Both the position numbers and the translations under genes were made by a program. A DNA stretch of 58,351 bases from Candidatus Fermentithermobacillaceae bacterium UBA3951 (GTDB taxonomy: Bacteria > Bacillota > Sulfobacillia > Fermentithermobacillales > Fermentithermobacillaceae): assembly GCA_002385465.1 (NCBI GenBank), contig DGDN01000111.1, forward strand, positions 12,601 to 70,951. Direction: 5' to 3'. Numbering within the stretch: the first letter of the stretch is position 1; the number at the start of each line of letters is the position of its first letter. Below are positions 8,039 through 16,667 of this stretch, piece after piece. Below the pieces are notes generated by a model. The model was not told the origin of the DNA. It did no database searches and was given only the letters and a program-made list of their open reading frames with translations.

Positions 8039-9826
8039 TTAGAAGCTTTCGACCACCTCGTCCACCAATTTCCCGACGTAAGCGACGGCTTCGCGGATGG
8101 GGTCGGGTTTGGTCATGTCCACTCCTGCCATTTTCGCGAGCTCAAGTGGTTTCTTGGTGCCGCCTGCCTTAAGGACGTTTATCCAGCGTTCGGCCGCCGG
8201 GGCGCCTTCTTCGCGGATGGCCTTGGCGACCATTGTGCCGATGGTCAGCCCTGCTGAGTAGCTGTATGGGTACAGGCCCCGGTAGTAGTGAGACTGGCGC
8301 ATCCAGACCATCCTGGCGCCGTCATCGATCTCCACTTCTCCGCCCCAGAACTCATCTAGGATTTCTCCTTGCACGCGGTTTAGGACAGAGGCGGTTATCG
8401 GCTGGCCTTTCTCCGCGAGGGCATAAGTGCGGCGCTGCAGTTCTCCTTCGATGAGGTGTCTTACGAAGTTGTGATGGTAGGTCTTAAGGAACTGCATAAT
8501 GAGCCACCGGCGCTTTCTCTTGTCCTGGCTTTGAGAGAGGATGTAGTCGCCCACCAGCGTCTCATTGCAGGTCGAGGGAGCCTCTATGAAGAACATGGTC
8601 GGTCTCGTGTTGGCGAATGACTGGTAACGTTGGGCGAGGACGCCTTGACCCGCGTGCCCGAGCTCGTGAGCCAGAGTGAGGGCATTTCGCAGGCTGTTGG
8701 TCCAGGTCATGCTGATATACGGGTGGACTCCGTAGACAGAGCTGCAGAAGGCCCCTGTCTGTTTCCCAACGTTGTCCGCCCTGTCTATCCAGCGGTTCTT
8801 GAGCGCGTTGACGACGATCTCGGTGTATTCGGGCCCAAGCACTTTGAGGCCGTTCACGATGATCTCCGAGGCTTCTTCATAGGTTGTGGGCACTTCGTAT
8901 TCCGGGTCGAGCGGGGCTTCTATGTCGCAGTAAAGCATCTTGTCGAGCCCCAGCACTTTCTTTCTGAGACGGGCGTACCTGCGCATGTGGGGGGCAAGTT
9001 CGGTCAAGATGATGTCGTGGAGGTTGTTGTAGATGTCAATGGTGACCTCTTGCCGGTCAAGGAGCATGTGGATGGCCGACGGGTATCCCCTGAGTTTGGC
9101 CATCACGACGTTTTTCTTGACTTCGGTCCCCCATGTAGTCCCATAGGTGTTCTGGTACGCTCTAAGGCGCTCCGCGAACTGGAAGTGAGCGTTGCGCCTC
9201 AAGACCAAGTCGGCGGCACCTTCGTACCGGCCGAAGGACATCGGATGCTTCACACCCTTACTATCTTCCACGGGCTCGAAGGTCATGTCGGCAGTCCGTG
9301 ACCGGCCGTAGATCATTGCCGGGGCGTTTAGCACTTCTCCAAGGGCGGCCAGGGCCATCTCTGTCTCAGGGTGAAGCCTGTGAGGCTTTGACTCTATAAG
9401 CTTTTGGATGGACAGGCGGAAGGGCTCTAGGCCCGGTTCCTCTTCCAGGTACCTCTCCAGCGTGCCTTCGGGAAGGCTCAGGGCCTCCGACTCGACAAAT
9501 GATGTCTCGGCGCGAATCCGGGTGGCCAGGGCCGATGCTCTTCCCGCCATGGCTTGGTTGGCCGGTGACGTGCCGTCTGCCGAATTGTTTAGTGAAGCGT
9601 ATGACGATACCTTTACCAACCTCTTGTGGAGGGCTTCTTGGGCCTTCAAACATTCCAACAGCACTTTCGGACCCTCATGCAGCCGGCCTTTGTACTTGGT
9701 GACCGTCGGGACAAGGTCGGCCACGGCCTTCATCTCTGCCTCCCACGCCTCTACGGAAGGAAAGATGTCTGCAAGGTTCCACGTCATATGGACCGGGACT
9801 TCGGAGCGGGTAAGCTGTCTTGCCAT
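8039..9826 (-). CDS. pepF: Oligoendopeptidase F family M3 zinc peptidase
   Basis: 595 aa, the usual length of PepF. The gluzincin motif LAHELGHAGQG gives the two His ligands and catalytic Glu, and the third ligand is the Glu in IEAPSTCNETL downstream. The N-terminal part (WNLADIFPSVEAWEAE) is the typical PepF opening. M3 enzymes are cytoplasmic and cut short peptides of about 7-17 residues, for example in peptide turnover. ATG start with AAAGGAGG eight bases upstream. It diverges from the CNNM gene at 9915. Confidence 0.92.
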   Translation of the reverse strand: MARQLTRSEVPVHMTWNLADIFPSVEAWEAEMKAVADLVPTVTKYKGRLHEGPKVLLECLKAQEALHKRLVKVSSYASLNNSADGTSPANQAMAGRASALATRIRAETSFVESEALSLPEGTLERYLEEEPGLEPFRLSIQKLIESKPHRLHPETEMALAALGEVLNAPAMIYGRSRTADMTFEPVEDSKGVKHPMSFGRYEGAADLVLRRNAHFQFAERLRAYQNTYGTTWGTEVKKNVVMAKLRGYPSAIHMLLDRQEVTIDIYNNLHDIILTELAPHMRRYARLRKKVLGLDKMLYCDIEAPLDPEYEVPTTYEEASEIIVNGLKVLGPEYTEIVVNALKNRWIDRADNVGKQTGAFCSSVYGVHPYISMTWTNSLRNALTLAHELGHAGQGVLAQRYQSFANTRPTMFFIEAPSTCNETLVGDYILSQSQDKRKRRWLIMQFLKTYHHNFVRHLIEGELQRRTYALAEKGQPITASVLNRVQGEILDEFWGGEVEIDDGARMVWMRQSHYYRGLYPYSYSAGLTIGTMVAKAIREEGAPAAERWINVLKAGGTKKPLELAKMAGVDMTKPDPIREAVAYVGKLVDEVVESF

Positions 9827-9914
9827 TTCGATCCTCCTTTGACTGACCGGGGTTATCTGGATATTTCTAGAGGCGAAGTGTTATTCCTTCAAATTCCAGA
9901 AGGAAAGACACCCG

Positions 9915-11339
9915 GTGACAAACGGACAAAAGAAGGGTATTATTGCGGTTACATTGAATATCATTAGGCAGACGTTCGATACATGTTTTGGTGAGTTTAT
10001 TGAAGTAACTACGGATGGTGATGATGGGTTGGATGACCCTGGAGGTAGTCCCTACTTATTAGCGGTATTGTGGCTACTCTTGTCTGCGTTTTTTTCAGGT
10101 TCTGAGAGCGCCCTGTTCTCCTCGGATTATATTAAGCTCAAGAGCAGGTTCGGAAACCACAAAAATCTAGAGCGAGTGCTGGATCTTAAGGACAACTCAC
10201 AGGCAGTACTCTCCAGCCTGCTATTGGGCAATACACTGGTTAATGTGCTGTTTGCCTCCTCTCTGGCCGCCATATGCCTTGCGAAGCTCAACCTCTGGAG
10301 GAGCGCTATCGATCTGGTCGCCACATTGACCGGTACGTTCCTCGTACTCGTTTTCGGAGAAATCACGCCGAAACTTGTGGCGGGCGCTGATCCCGAAGGC
10401 TTCGCCATTAGGCTGTCGCCGCTCTTTTCCTTCCTAAACTCCCTCATGAAGCCCTTTGCCAAGGGCCTTGAAAGGAGCGCTTCGTATATCACCGACCGGA
10501 TGCCCGGCTTGGAGAAAAGACGCGAGGAGATAACCGAGGCGAGGCTGTACGCGGCCGTGGATTACGTGGAGAACTCAGGCGCCATTCGAAACGACGAGAA
10601 AGAGATGATTATCGGAGTAATCGAGACGAAAGAGCTTGAGGCTGTGGACGTCATGGTGCCGAGACCCAGGATGATCGCCCTGCAAGAAGACCGAACGGCC
10701 TTCGACGCTTTGAACGTGATGCTCAACTACGGGGTCTCGAGGATTCCCCTCTTTTCCGAGTCCCGGGACAACATTACGGGGATCGTCAGCCTCAAGGACA
10801 TATTGTCCGCAGAAGCTAAGGACGCCGGATCTTGGCAGGAGATGTTGCGTAGTAGGACGGCCCGGTCTTTTGCCACACCCCCGCATTTCGTGCCGGAAGG
10901 CAAGGGAGTCTCGGACCTCCTAAGAGAGATGAAGTCATTGGGTATTCACATGAGCATAGTAGTGGACGAGTTTGACGGCGTATCGGGCCTTGTCACACTG
11001 GAAGACCTGCTTGAGGAGATCGTGGGCGACATCAACGACGAATACGACCCTAAAGACCAGTCCGCCTACGAGTTGGGAGAAGGTGTATGGCAGGTACCGG
11101 GGCATATGAGCCTCTCAGACCTGGAGTCCCTCATAGATCTTGACGTTGAGGTAGAGGACTGTGATTCGGTGGCGGGCGTGGTTATGGAGTGCCTTGATCG
11201 CGTACCGCTGCCCGGCGATTCGTTTACCCTGGATGATCCCCCGCTTTCCTTTGAGGTTAAGGAAGTGGAGGGGCCAAGGATCAAAAAAGTGATTATCCGC
11301 AGAAGAGATACAGAGGTGTCTTCAAAAGATGGAAAGTGA
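9915..11339 (+). CDS. CNNM/CorC-type membrane protein with CBS pair (first of two)
   Basis: 474 aa. An N-terminal CNNM transmembrane domain (about residues 45-215, FFSGSESALFSS, FGEITPK) is followed by a CBS pair (about 220-345, VMVPRPRMIAL, VSLKDIL, VDEFDGVSGLVTLEDLLEEIVGDI) and a C-terminal CorC/HlyC domain (about 360-470). The family is implicated in Mg2+ (or Co2+) and Na+ transport; older annotations call it hemolysin. The GTG start has poor SD support; an in-frame TTG at 10029 would still keep all recognised domains, so the first 38 residues are doubtful. It overlaps the next gene by 11 bases. Confidence 0.85.
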   Translation: MTNGQKKGIIAVTLNIIRQTFDTCFGEFIEVTTDGDDGLDDPGGSPYLLAVLWLLLSAFFSGSESALFSSDYIKLKSRFGNHKNLERVLDLKDNSQAVLSSLLLGNTLVNVLFASSLAAICLAKLNLWRSAIDLVATLTGTFLVLVFGEITPKLVAGADPEGFAIRLSPLFSFLNSLMKPFAKGLERSASYITDRMPGLEKRREEITEARLYAAVDYVENSGAIRNDEKEMIIGVIETKELEAVDVMVPRPRMIALQEDRTAFDALNVMLNYGVSRIPLFSESRDNITGIVSLKDILSAEAKDAGSWQEMLRSRTARSFATPPHFVPEGKGVSDLLREMKSLGIHMSIVVDEFDGVSGLVTLEDLLEEIVGDINDEYDPKDQSAYELGEGVWQVPGHMSLSDLESLIDLDVEVEDCDSVAGVVMECLDRVPLPGDSFTLDDPPLSFEVKEVEGPRIKKVIIRRRDTEVSSKDGK

Positions 11340-12456
11340 CATACCGCTTTGGGCGGTCGGTCTTCGCCTGGTCTTGTTTTTCGCATCGTTCCTGATTGTA
11401 GGGTTTTTTGCAGCGTCTGAGACTGCGTTCCTTTCCATGGACAAGTGGGCGGTAGAAGGCCTAAAGGATGAAGACCGGAGAGCCAAGGTCTTGAGCGATC
11501 TGGAGAAAGACTTCAGGAACACGACTTCGGCACTCCTTATCGGGACCAACGTGTTCACCGTCCTCTCGTCCGTAATGGCTGCGTCTTTGGCGGATATACT
11601 GGCGTTCAATGAGACCCTCAGGAACGCGGTGTTGCCCCTCGCGATAACCGCCCTTATGTTCTTCTTCAGCCAGCTGGTCCCCAAGACTTACGCTTCGAGA
11701 TCGCCGACCGAGATGGCGCTGGCGGTAGCACCGGTCCTCTCGGTGATCTCACGGGTCCTCAGGCCGGTATCCAGCATATTGTCGCTGGGGCCCCACTTGT
11801 TGGCGCAATCGGTGGGAGAAAGCGCAAGAAGCGTAGAGTCGATCTCCGACGAGCCTGTTCGGCTGGCCGTAGACTTGGCCGCAGAGGAAGGCCAGGTTGA
11901 CAAAGATGCCGGTGAGGTCATTGTCGGAGTGTTGGATTCCTCAGACATCAGGGTCTCTGACATAATGGTTCCCCTCCCAAGCGCATTCGTCTTTGAAGAA
12001 AACACCAGAGTAAAGGACGCTCTAAACCAATTGCGCGCGCATCGCTTCAGCCGGGTTCCCGTAGTAGACGGGGGCGGAGAAGTGGTCGGGCTTGTCTACA
12101 TGAAGGACGTCCTGAGGCAGGTCATGAAAGAGCCCGATTGCCGGAAGAACGTACGCGATATTATGAGAAAGCCCCTCCGGGTTTCCCCTTCAGACAGCGT
12201 CCTGGATGTCCTTGGGCCCATGCGCAAAGACAGGATACACCTTGCCGTGGTTGTCGACGGAGAGCATACCGTTGGAATAGTGACCCTTGACGACGTCCTT
12301 GAGGAGATAGTGGGGGACATGCCGGACACGGCCGTGGGGAGGGTACTATCAAAGAAGGCGCCCTATGAGGAGCCACATGATATGAAGAGAGTCGTGAGCG
12401 GCCTTCAGGAGTCGGACGCCTTCGATGCTGTGGGACTAAACGAACTTGACCGGTAA
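11329..12456 (+). CDS. Second CNNM-CBS membrane protein, lacking the CorC/HlyC domain
   Basis: 375 aa, paralogous to the preceding gene and overlapping its end by 11 bases, so translation is probably coupled. It keeps the CNNM membrane domain (GFFAASETAFLSM, FFSQLVPKTYASR) and the CBS pair (DIMVPLPSAFVF, VGLVYMKDVL, VGIVTLDDVLEEIVGD) but stops about 40 residues after the CBS pair, where the upstream protein continues into CorC/HlyC. The acidic residues of the CNNM region differ between the two, which could mean different ions or a heteromeric assembly; this is inference. Confidence 0.83.
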   Translation: MESDIPLWAVGLRLVLFFASFLIVGFFAASETAFLSMDKWAVEGLKDEDRRAKVLSDLEKDFRNTTSALLIGTNVFTVLSSVMAASLADILAFNETLRNAVLPLAITALMFFFSQLVPKTYASRSPTEMALAVAPVLSVISRVLRPVSSILSLGPHLLAQSVGESARSVESISDEPVRLAVDLAAEEGQVDKDAGEVIVGVLDSSDIRVSDIMVPLPSAFVFEENTRVKDALNQLRAHRFSRVPVVDGGGEVVGLVYMKDVLRQVMKEPDCRKNVRDIMRKPLRVSPSDSVLDVLGPMRKDRIHLAVVVDGEHTVGIVTLDDVLEEIVGDMPDTAVGRVLSKKAPYEEPHDMKRVVSGLQESDAFDAVGLNELDR

Positions 12457-12496
12457 GATGCAGGTCTTCCTGTGAAATTGTCGAATATGAAACCTC

Positions 12497-13957
12497 ATGT
12501 CTCGAGAAACTGAACGTCCTACTGTTCTTATCAGGTGGCTGCCGTACGTCCCGGTGGCGGGATTGGCTCTTCCCCTCGGCATAGCCATAGCCATGCACCT
12601 CCCGTTGTACTGGGCTATGGCCGCAGGTTCGGTGATCGCGGCGATATCGGCTGCAGTATATATGTCTCCTGCGCCTTCTCAAGATGGGCACGTGTGTGGC
12701 GAAGAAGGCACGGCCGCCGGTTCACTTCCTTTCCAGATATCCCGCTACGCCTTGAAGGGAGTCTCCCGTATAACCAACGTTGTGGTCTTGATCCTCCTGG
12801 TAAACGCGATGACCGCGGTATGGTTTTCGTCGGGCACCATACAGAGCATGGTGTATTACGGCCTTCTTGTGATGAGCCCGGGGCAGGTCATGGCTGCGGG
12901 ACTCGTTATTTCGACAATCGTATCTATGATGCTCGGGAGTTCCGTAGGCACGGTAGCCACCGTAGGGGTAGCGGTCTTGGGCATTGCCAAAGCGCTCGGC
13001 CTCCCTCAGGCTCCCGTCGCAGGGGCCATCATGTCGGGTGCAGTCTTTGGAGACCGGGTTTCTTTCCTTTCACCCATCTTCCACCTGGCGGTCGACTTCA
13101 CGGGCTCGGACAGGGAGAAAGCATCGAAACGCTTACTCACGACGGGCATTCTTGCTTGGGTGGCGGCGCTCCTTGCCTACTTGGCCATGGGGTATTCTCT
13201 GGGATCTAGTGTCGCAGGCGAGGGTTTCATAGTGCGCGATACGTACCTCGGCCTGCTTTCGCAGTCGGCCCGGGTCGGTTTCTGGGCGCTCCTCCCTCCC
13301 GTAGTGGTCATGCTGCTCGCCGCGAAGAAAGTGCCCGTGAGGCTGTGCCTCATAGCGGGCCTCCTTTCCGGAGTGCTGGTTGCGGTCGTCTATCAGGGAG
13401 AAAGTCTCCTCCCGGTGCTCCGCTCGGCCCTTTTCGGTTATCACCGGGAAGCGGGTGCAGGGGAGCTTTCAAAGCTGCTTCGGAGCGGCGGCATTGCGGG
13501 GACGAGAGATATGATCCTGCTCCTTGGCTTTGCAGGAGTGTATACGGGGATAACCGAGCTTTCAGGCATGATGGAGGAAGCCGTCCGTCCGGTGGTGCGC
13601 CATATAAAGAAGAGGCTCATGTTTCTCACGGCGGCTATGTGCGTGAGCGTATTCTCTGCGGCTTTCGCCTCCAACCAGGCCATGTCGGTTATACTTCCGG
13701 CAAGGCTTTTGGAGGGCAAACGGAAGGAAACCGGCACATCCCGCGAGGATTTCGCCGGTGCATTGTCTGACTCCGGAGTGGCCGCGGCCGCAGTAATCCC
13801 GTGGAACGTTATGGCGGCGATCTGTGCCCAGTCGTTACAGGTACCCCCCCTGGTTTACGCTCCCTACGCGTTCTTTCTCTTGGCCCTCCCCGTAGCGGGC
13901 CTCGTGTATGCCTCTTACTCCGAGAGGAAAAGGGGTACTCAAGGCGCTCTCACCTAA
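12497..13957 (+). CDS. NhaC-type Na+/H+ antiporter-like membrane protein
   Basis: 486 aa, about 11-12 hydrophobic helices. Segments such as SMMLGSSVGTVATVGVA, GAIMSGAVFGDRVSFLSP and DSGVAAAAVIPWN match the NhaC / ion-transporter superfamily signature, including the conserved discontinuous-helix Gly/Ser and Asp positions. It should exchange Na+ (or an organic substrate, since the family includes malate/lactate antiporters) for protons. The ATG at 12497 has no clear SD. It follows the CNNM pair by 40 bases on the same strand, making an ion-homeostasis group. Confidence 0.78.
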   Translation: MSRETERPTVLIRWLPYVPVAGLALPLGIAIAMHLPLYWAMAAGSVIAAISAAVYMSPAPSQDGHVCGEEGTAAGSLPFQISRYALKGVSRITNVVVLILLVNAMTAVWFSSGTIQSMVYYGLLVMSPGQVMAAGLVISTIVSMMLGSSVGTVATVGVAVLGIAKALGLPQAPVAGAIMSGAVFGDRVSFLSPIFHLAVDFTGSDREKASKRLLTTGILAWVAALLAYLAMGYSLGSSVAGEGFIVRDTYLGLLSQSARVGFWALLPPVVVMLLAAKKVPVRLCLIAGLLSGVLVAVVYQGESLLPVLRSALFGYHREAGAGELSKLLRSGGIAGTRDMILLLGFAGVYTGITELSGMMEEAVRPVVRHIKKRLMFLTAAMCVSVFSAAFASNQAMSVILPARLLEGKRKETGTSREDFAGALSDSGVAAAAVIPWNVMAAICAQSLQVPPLVYAPYAFFLLALPVAGLVYASYSERKRGTQGALT

Positions 13958-13974
13958 GCGGTTTTCTTCCGCCC

Positions 13975-13989
13975 GGCGAAGCTTTCGCC
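13975..13989 (+). terminator. Weak hairpin after the NhaC-like gene
   Basis: GGCGAA (13975-13980) and TTCGCC (13984-13989) form a short stem with a 3-base loop, followed by TTATGTGG. It sits 18 bases after the stop codon. The stem is short and the T-tract poor. Confidence 0.3.
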
Positions 13990-14084
13990 TTATGTGGTAA
14001 GTTTCTTGCAGGAGCTTTGGCCGTGTGGGCGAACCACTGAACAAACAGGCCAACGAACAAACTGAAAGTTAGGGAGCGGTTTAA

Positions 14085-15029
14085 ATGAAAATCCTCGCAA
14101 CTCGTCCGTGGGATGACTGGGAGAAGGAAGCCATCTTGAAAGCCGTGGAAGACGCTGAGTTTCTGGAGATGGGACCGGATGGAGACGTTGAAGACCTTGT
14201 AAACGAAGCGGAAGTGCTTTACGGATTTCCCGATATCCCTATGAGCGTCATCGCACGGTCAAAGACATTGCGCCTCATGCACGTGCAGTCCACGGGCGTG
14301 GACCGTTTTGCGCCGGCCCTCATAGACTCTCCAATCATATTGACCAACAGCAGGGGAGTACACGCCAAACCCGTGGCCGAACATGCAGTAGCTCTCATGA
14401 TGGCGCTTTCCTACAACTTTCGGGCCCATACCAAGATGCAGGAAGGACGTTCTTGGAAAGACCCGGGTATCGACAGGTTGGAGGGTAAGGTGGCCGGGCT
14501 ACTTGGGCTCGGGGCCATAGGAGAAGAAATCGCCCGTAAGTGCAAGGCCTTTGATATGGAGGTCATAGGGATCCGCAGAGACGTTTCGCGGCCGGTCCCA
14601 GAAAGCGTCGACAGGGTATACGGCATAGACGAAATGACTCGAGTTATGGCGGAGTCCGACTACGTGCTGTGCTCGCTGCCCTTGACCCGCGAGACGGCAT
14701 CGTGTGTGAGGTACGAGCACTTTGCCGCGATGAAGCCTACGGCTTTTTTCATAAACGTCGGTAGGGGTCCCGTGGTGAACGAAGCCGGGCTTATCCGGGC
14801 CCTCAGGGAAGGTAAACTGAAAGGCGCCGGTCTGGACGTGTTCGATACCGAGCCGCTCCCTCCCGAAAGCCCCCTTTGGAAGATGGAGAACGTCGTGATT
14901 ACGCCGCATACCGGCGGCAAGTCTCCGGAGAACAGAAAGCGTAGTCTGGCAATCCTCGTCGAGAACCTACGCAGGCTTCGAGATGGAAAACCGCTTATCA
15001 ACGTGGTCGATAAAGCCCTCGGTTACTGA
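14085..15029 (+). CDS. D-isomer-specific 2-hydroxyacid dehydrogenase
   Basis: 314 aa NAD(P)-dependent oxidoreductase of the D-2-hydroxyacid dehydrogenase family. The nucleotide-binding motif GLGAIG is at residues 141-146, with the catalytic triad Arg227 (NVGRG), Glu256 (DTEPLPP) and His275 (TPHTGG). The substrate cannot be read from the sequence; D-phosphoglycerate is less likely since no ACT domain is present. ATG start with AGGGAGCG upstream. It is followed by an M20 peptidase after 64 bases and may share its transcript. Confidence 0.88.
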   Translation: MKILATRPWDDWEKEAILKAVEDAEFLEMGPDGDVEDLVNEAEVLYGFPDIPMSVIARSKTLRLMHVQSTGVDRFAPALIDSPIILTNSRGVHAKPVAEHAVALMMALSYNFRAHTKMQEGRSWKDPGIDRLEGKVAGLLGLGAIGEEIARKCKAFDMEVIGIRRDVSRPVPESVDRVYGIDEMTRVMAESDYVLCSLPLTRETASCVRYEHFAAMKPTAFFINVGRGPVVNEAGLIRALREGKLKGAGLDVFDTEPLPPESPLWKMENVVITPHTGGKSPENRKRSLAILVENLRRLRDGKPLINVVDKALGY

Positions 15030-15093
15030 GGAGAGGGACCGGGATTAGGCGGTGACCTCGCGGTAACCGGGCATTGATTGGAGATGAAGTGAA

Positions 15094-16245
15094 GTGGTTT
15101 CGGAGAAAAGACTCTTGGAGCTCTTAAAGAGCCTCATACGCATCCAATCGGTGAACCCGGATCTCACCCCGGGAGGGAACGGTGAAGAGGAGATTGCACG
15201 GTTCATAGGCAGTTACATGGAGTCTGTGGGACTTCTTGTCCGGTACCAGGAAGTAGCACCTGGCCGGCTTAATGCCATTGGAGTGCTTAAAGGCACGGGC
15301 GGCGGACGGAGCCTCATGTTGAACGGCCATATAGACACCGTGGATGTTGAGGGTATGACCATAGACCCCCTTGATCCCGTGCTGAAGGGCGACCGCCTTT
15401 ACGGGAGGGGCAGTTTTGACATGAAGGGCGGAGTCGCTGCCATGATAGAGGCAGTTAACGCCGTAGTGGATTCGGGCACCCCTATTAGGGGCGATGTGGT
15501 AATAGCCTGCGTGTGTGACGAGGAGTATGCGAGTATGGGTACCGAGGCGGTCGTGAGGGAATATGTTACCGATGCTGCCATCGTGACCGAACCTACCGCA
15601 AACCGGGTATGCGTCGCGCACAAAGGTTTCGCATGGGCCACGGTCGAGGTAACCGGCAAGGCGGCCCACGGATCGCTGCCATCCGAAGGCGTGGACGCCA
15701 TCATGGGCGCAGGCAAGTTCCTGTCTCAGCTGGACCTCTATGCCAGGGAGACGCTGGCTGCAAGAAAGCATCCCCTTCTCGGTTCGCCGTCTGTGCACGC
15801 CTCGCTCATCGAAGGGGGGTCGAACCTTTCGACCTATCCTTCCCGCTGCGTCGTAAAGCTCGAGCGCCGCACGGTACCGGGTGAAGGCAGAGAAACCGTG
15901 GAGAGAGAGATAGAGATGGTCCTCCAAGCCGTCAAGGAGAAAGATCCCCAGTTCCAAGCAAGCGCGGATGTTTTCTTCACGAGGCCTCCGTTTGAGGTGT
16001 CCACGGACGAGCCGGTTGTGCGGGCGGTGAGTGAAGCGGTAAGCGAGACGCTCGGCCGCAAGGTTGAGTACGTCGGAAGCCACCCGTGGCTTGACTCGGC
16101 GATCTTGGCCGGCGCCGGAGTACCTACCGTGATCTTAGGACCCGATGGATACGGCGCCCACGGCGCCGTTGAGTATGTCCATTTCCCGTCCGTAGTCGAC
16201 ACGGCCAGAGTGCTCTTTTCGGCGATATCTAAGATAGCGGGCTAA
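15094..16245 (+). CDS. M20 family metallopeptidase (ArgE/DapE/ACY1 type)
   Basis: 383 aa dinuclear zinc hydrolase. Metal ligands and catalytic residues are visible: His79/Asp81 in NGHIDTVD, the bridging Asp109 in GRGSFDMKGG, Glu143/144 in CDEEYAS and a C-terminal His in the VEYVHFPS region. A dimerisation domain with KGFAWATVEVTGKAAHGS lies in the middle. The family includes acetylornithine deacetylase, succinyl-diaminopimelate desuccinylase and carboxypeptidases; the sequence alone does not decide. GTG start with GGAG about nine bases upstream. No arg or dap genes are nearby, so a peptidase or general deacylase role is as likely as biosynthesis. Confidence 0.85.
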   Translation: MVSEKRLLELLKSLIRIQSVNPDLTPGGNGEEEIARFIGSYMESVGLLVRYQEVAPGRLNAIGVLKGTGGGRSLMLNGHIDTVDVEGMTIDPLDPVLKGDRLYGRGSFDMKGGVAAMIEAVNAVVDSGTPIRGDVVIACVCDEEYASMGTEAVVREYVTDAAIVTEPTANRVCVAHKGFAWATVEVTGKAAHGSLPSEGVDAIMGAGKFLSQLDLYARETLAARKHPLLGSPSVHASLIEGGSNLSTYPSRCVVKLERRTVPGEGRETVEREIEMVLQAVKEKDPQFQASADVFFTRPPFEVSTDEPVVRAVSEAVSETLGRKVEYVGSHPWLDSAILAGAGVPTVILGPDGYGAHGAVEYVHFPSVVDTARVLFSAISKIAG

Positions 16246-16271
16246 CCGGTTCGAAGGGTAGGTCGGTTTCA

Positions 16272-16667
16272 ATGGCCGCTCACAGAATAGGCGTGGATAT
16301 CGTGCCCGTAGGCCGGATAAGGCGGAGCCTTGAGTCTTTCGGTGACGCTTTTCGAAAGAGGCTCCTCACGCCGGGGGAGTCTGAGTATTGCCGCCGGGGC
16401 CGCGAGCCCGAGAGAGTGGCCGGCAGGGTGGCAGCGAAAGAGGCCGTGATGAAGGTTTTGGGGCTGGGATGGCCGGCCATACCGTGGACTTCTATAGAAG
16501 TGCTTCCGGATGAGTCGGGCCGTCCGGCCGTACATCTTACGGGGAAAGCGGCCGAGGCGATGAGCCGGCTGGGGATTATGGCCATCGACGTGTCGATCAC
16601 GCATGACTGCGATGTGGCCATTGCGGCGGCTATCGGTACAGGGCTAGTCCGGGGGGATAAGCTATGA
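16272..16667 (+). CDS. acpS: Holo-[acyl-carrier-protein] synthase
   Basis: 131 aa, normal size for AcpS. It transfers 4'-phosphopantetheine from CoA to acyl carrier protein. The Mg2+-binding signature IGVDIVPVGRI is at the N-terminus and AAKEAVMKVLGLG in the middle. Its last bases overlap the start of the next gene (ATGA), a classical acpS-nnrD arrangement of Bacillota. Confidence 0.93.
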   Translation: MAAHRIGVDIVPVGRIRRSLESFGDAFRKRLLTPGESEYCRRGREPERVAGRVAAKEAVMKVLGLGWPAIPWTSIEVLPDESGRPAVHLTGKAAEAMSRLGIMAIDVSITHDCDVAIAAAIGTGLVRGDKL

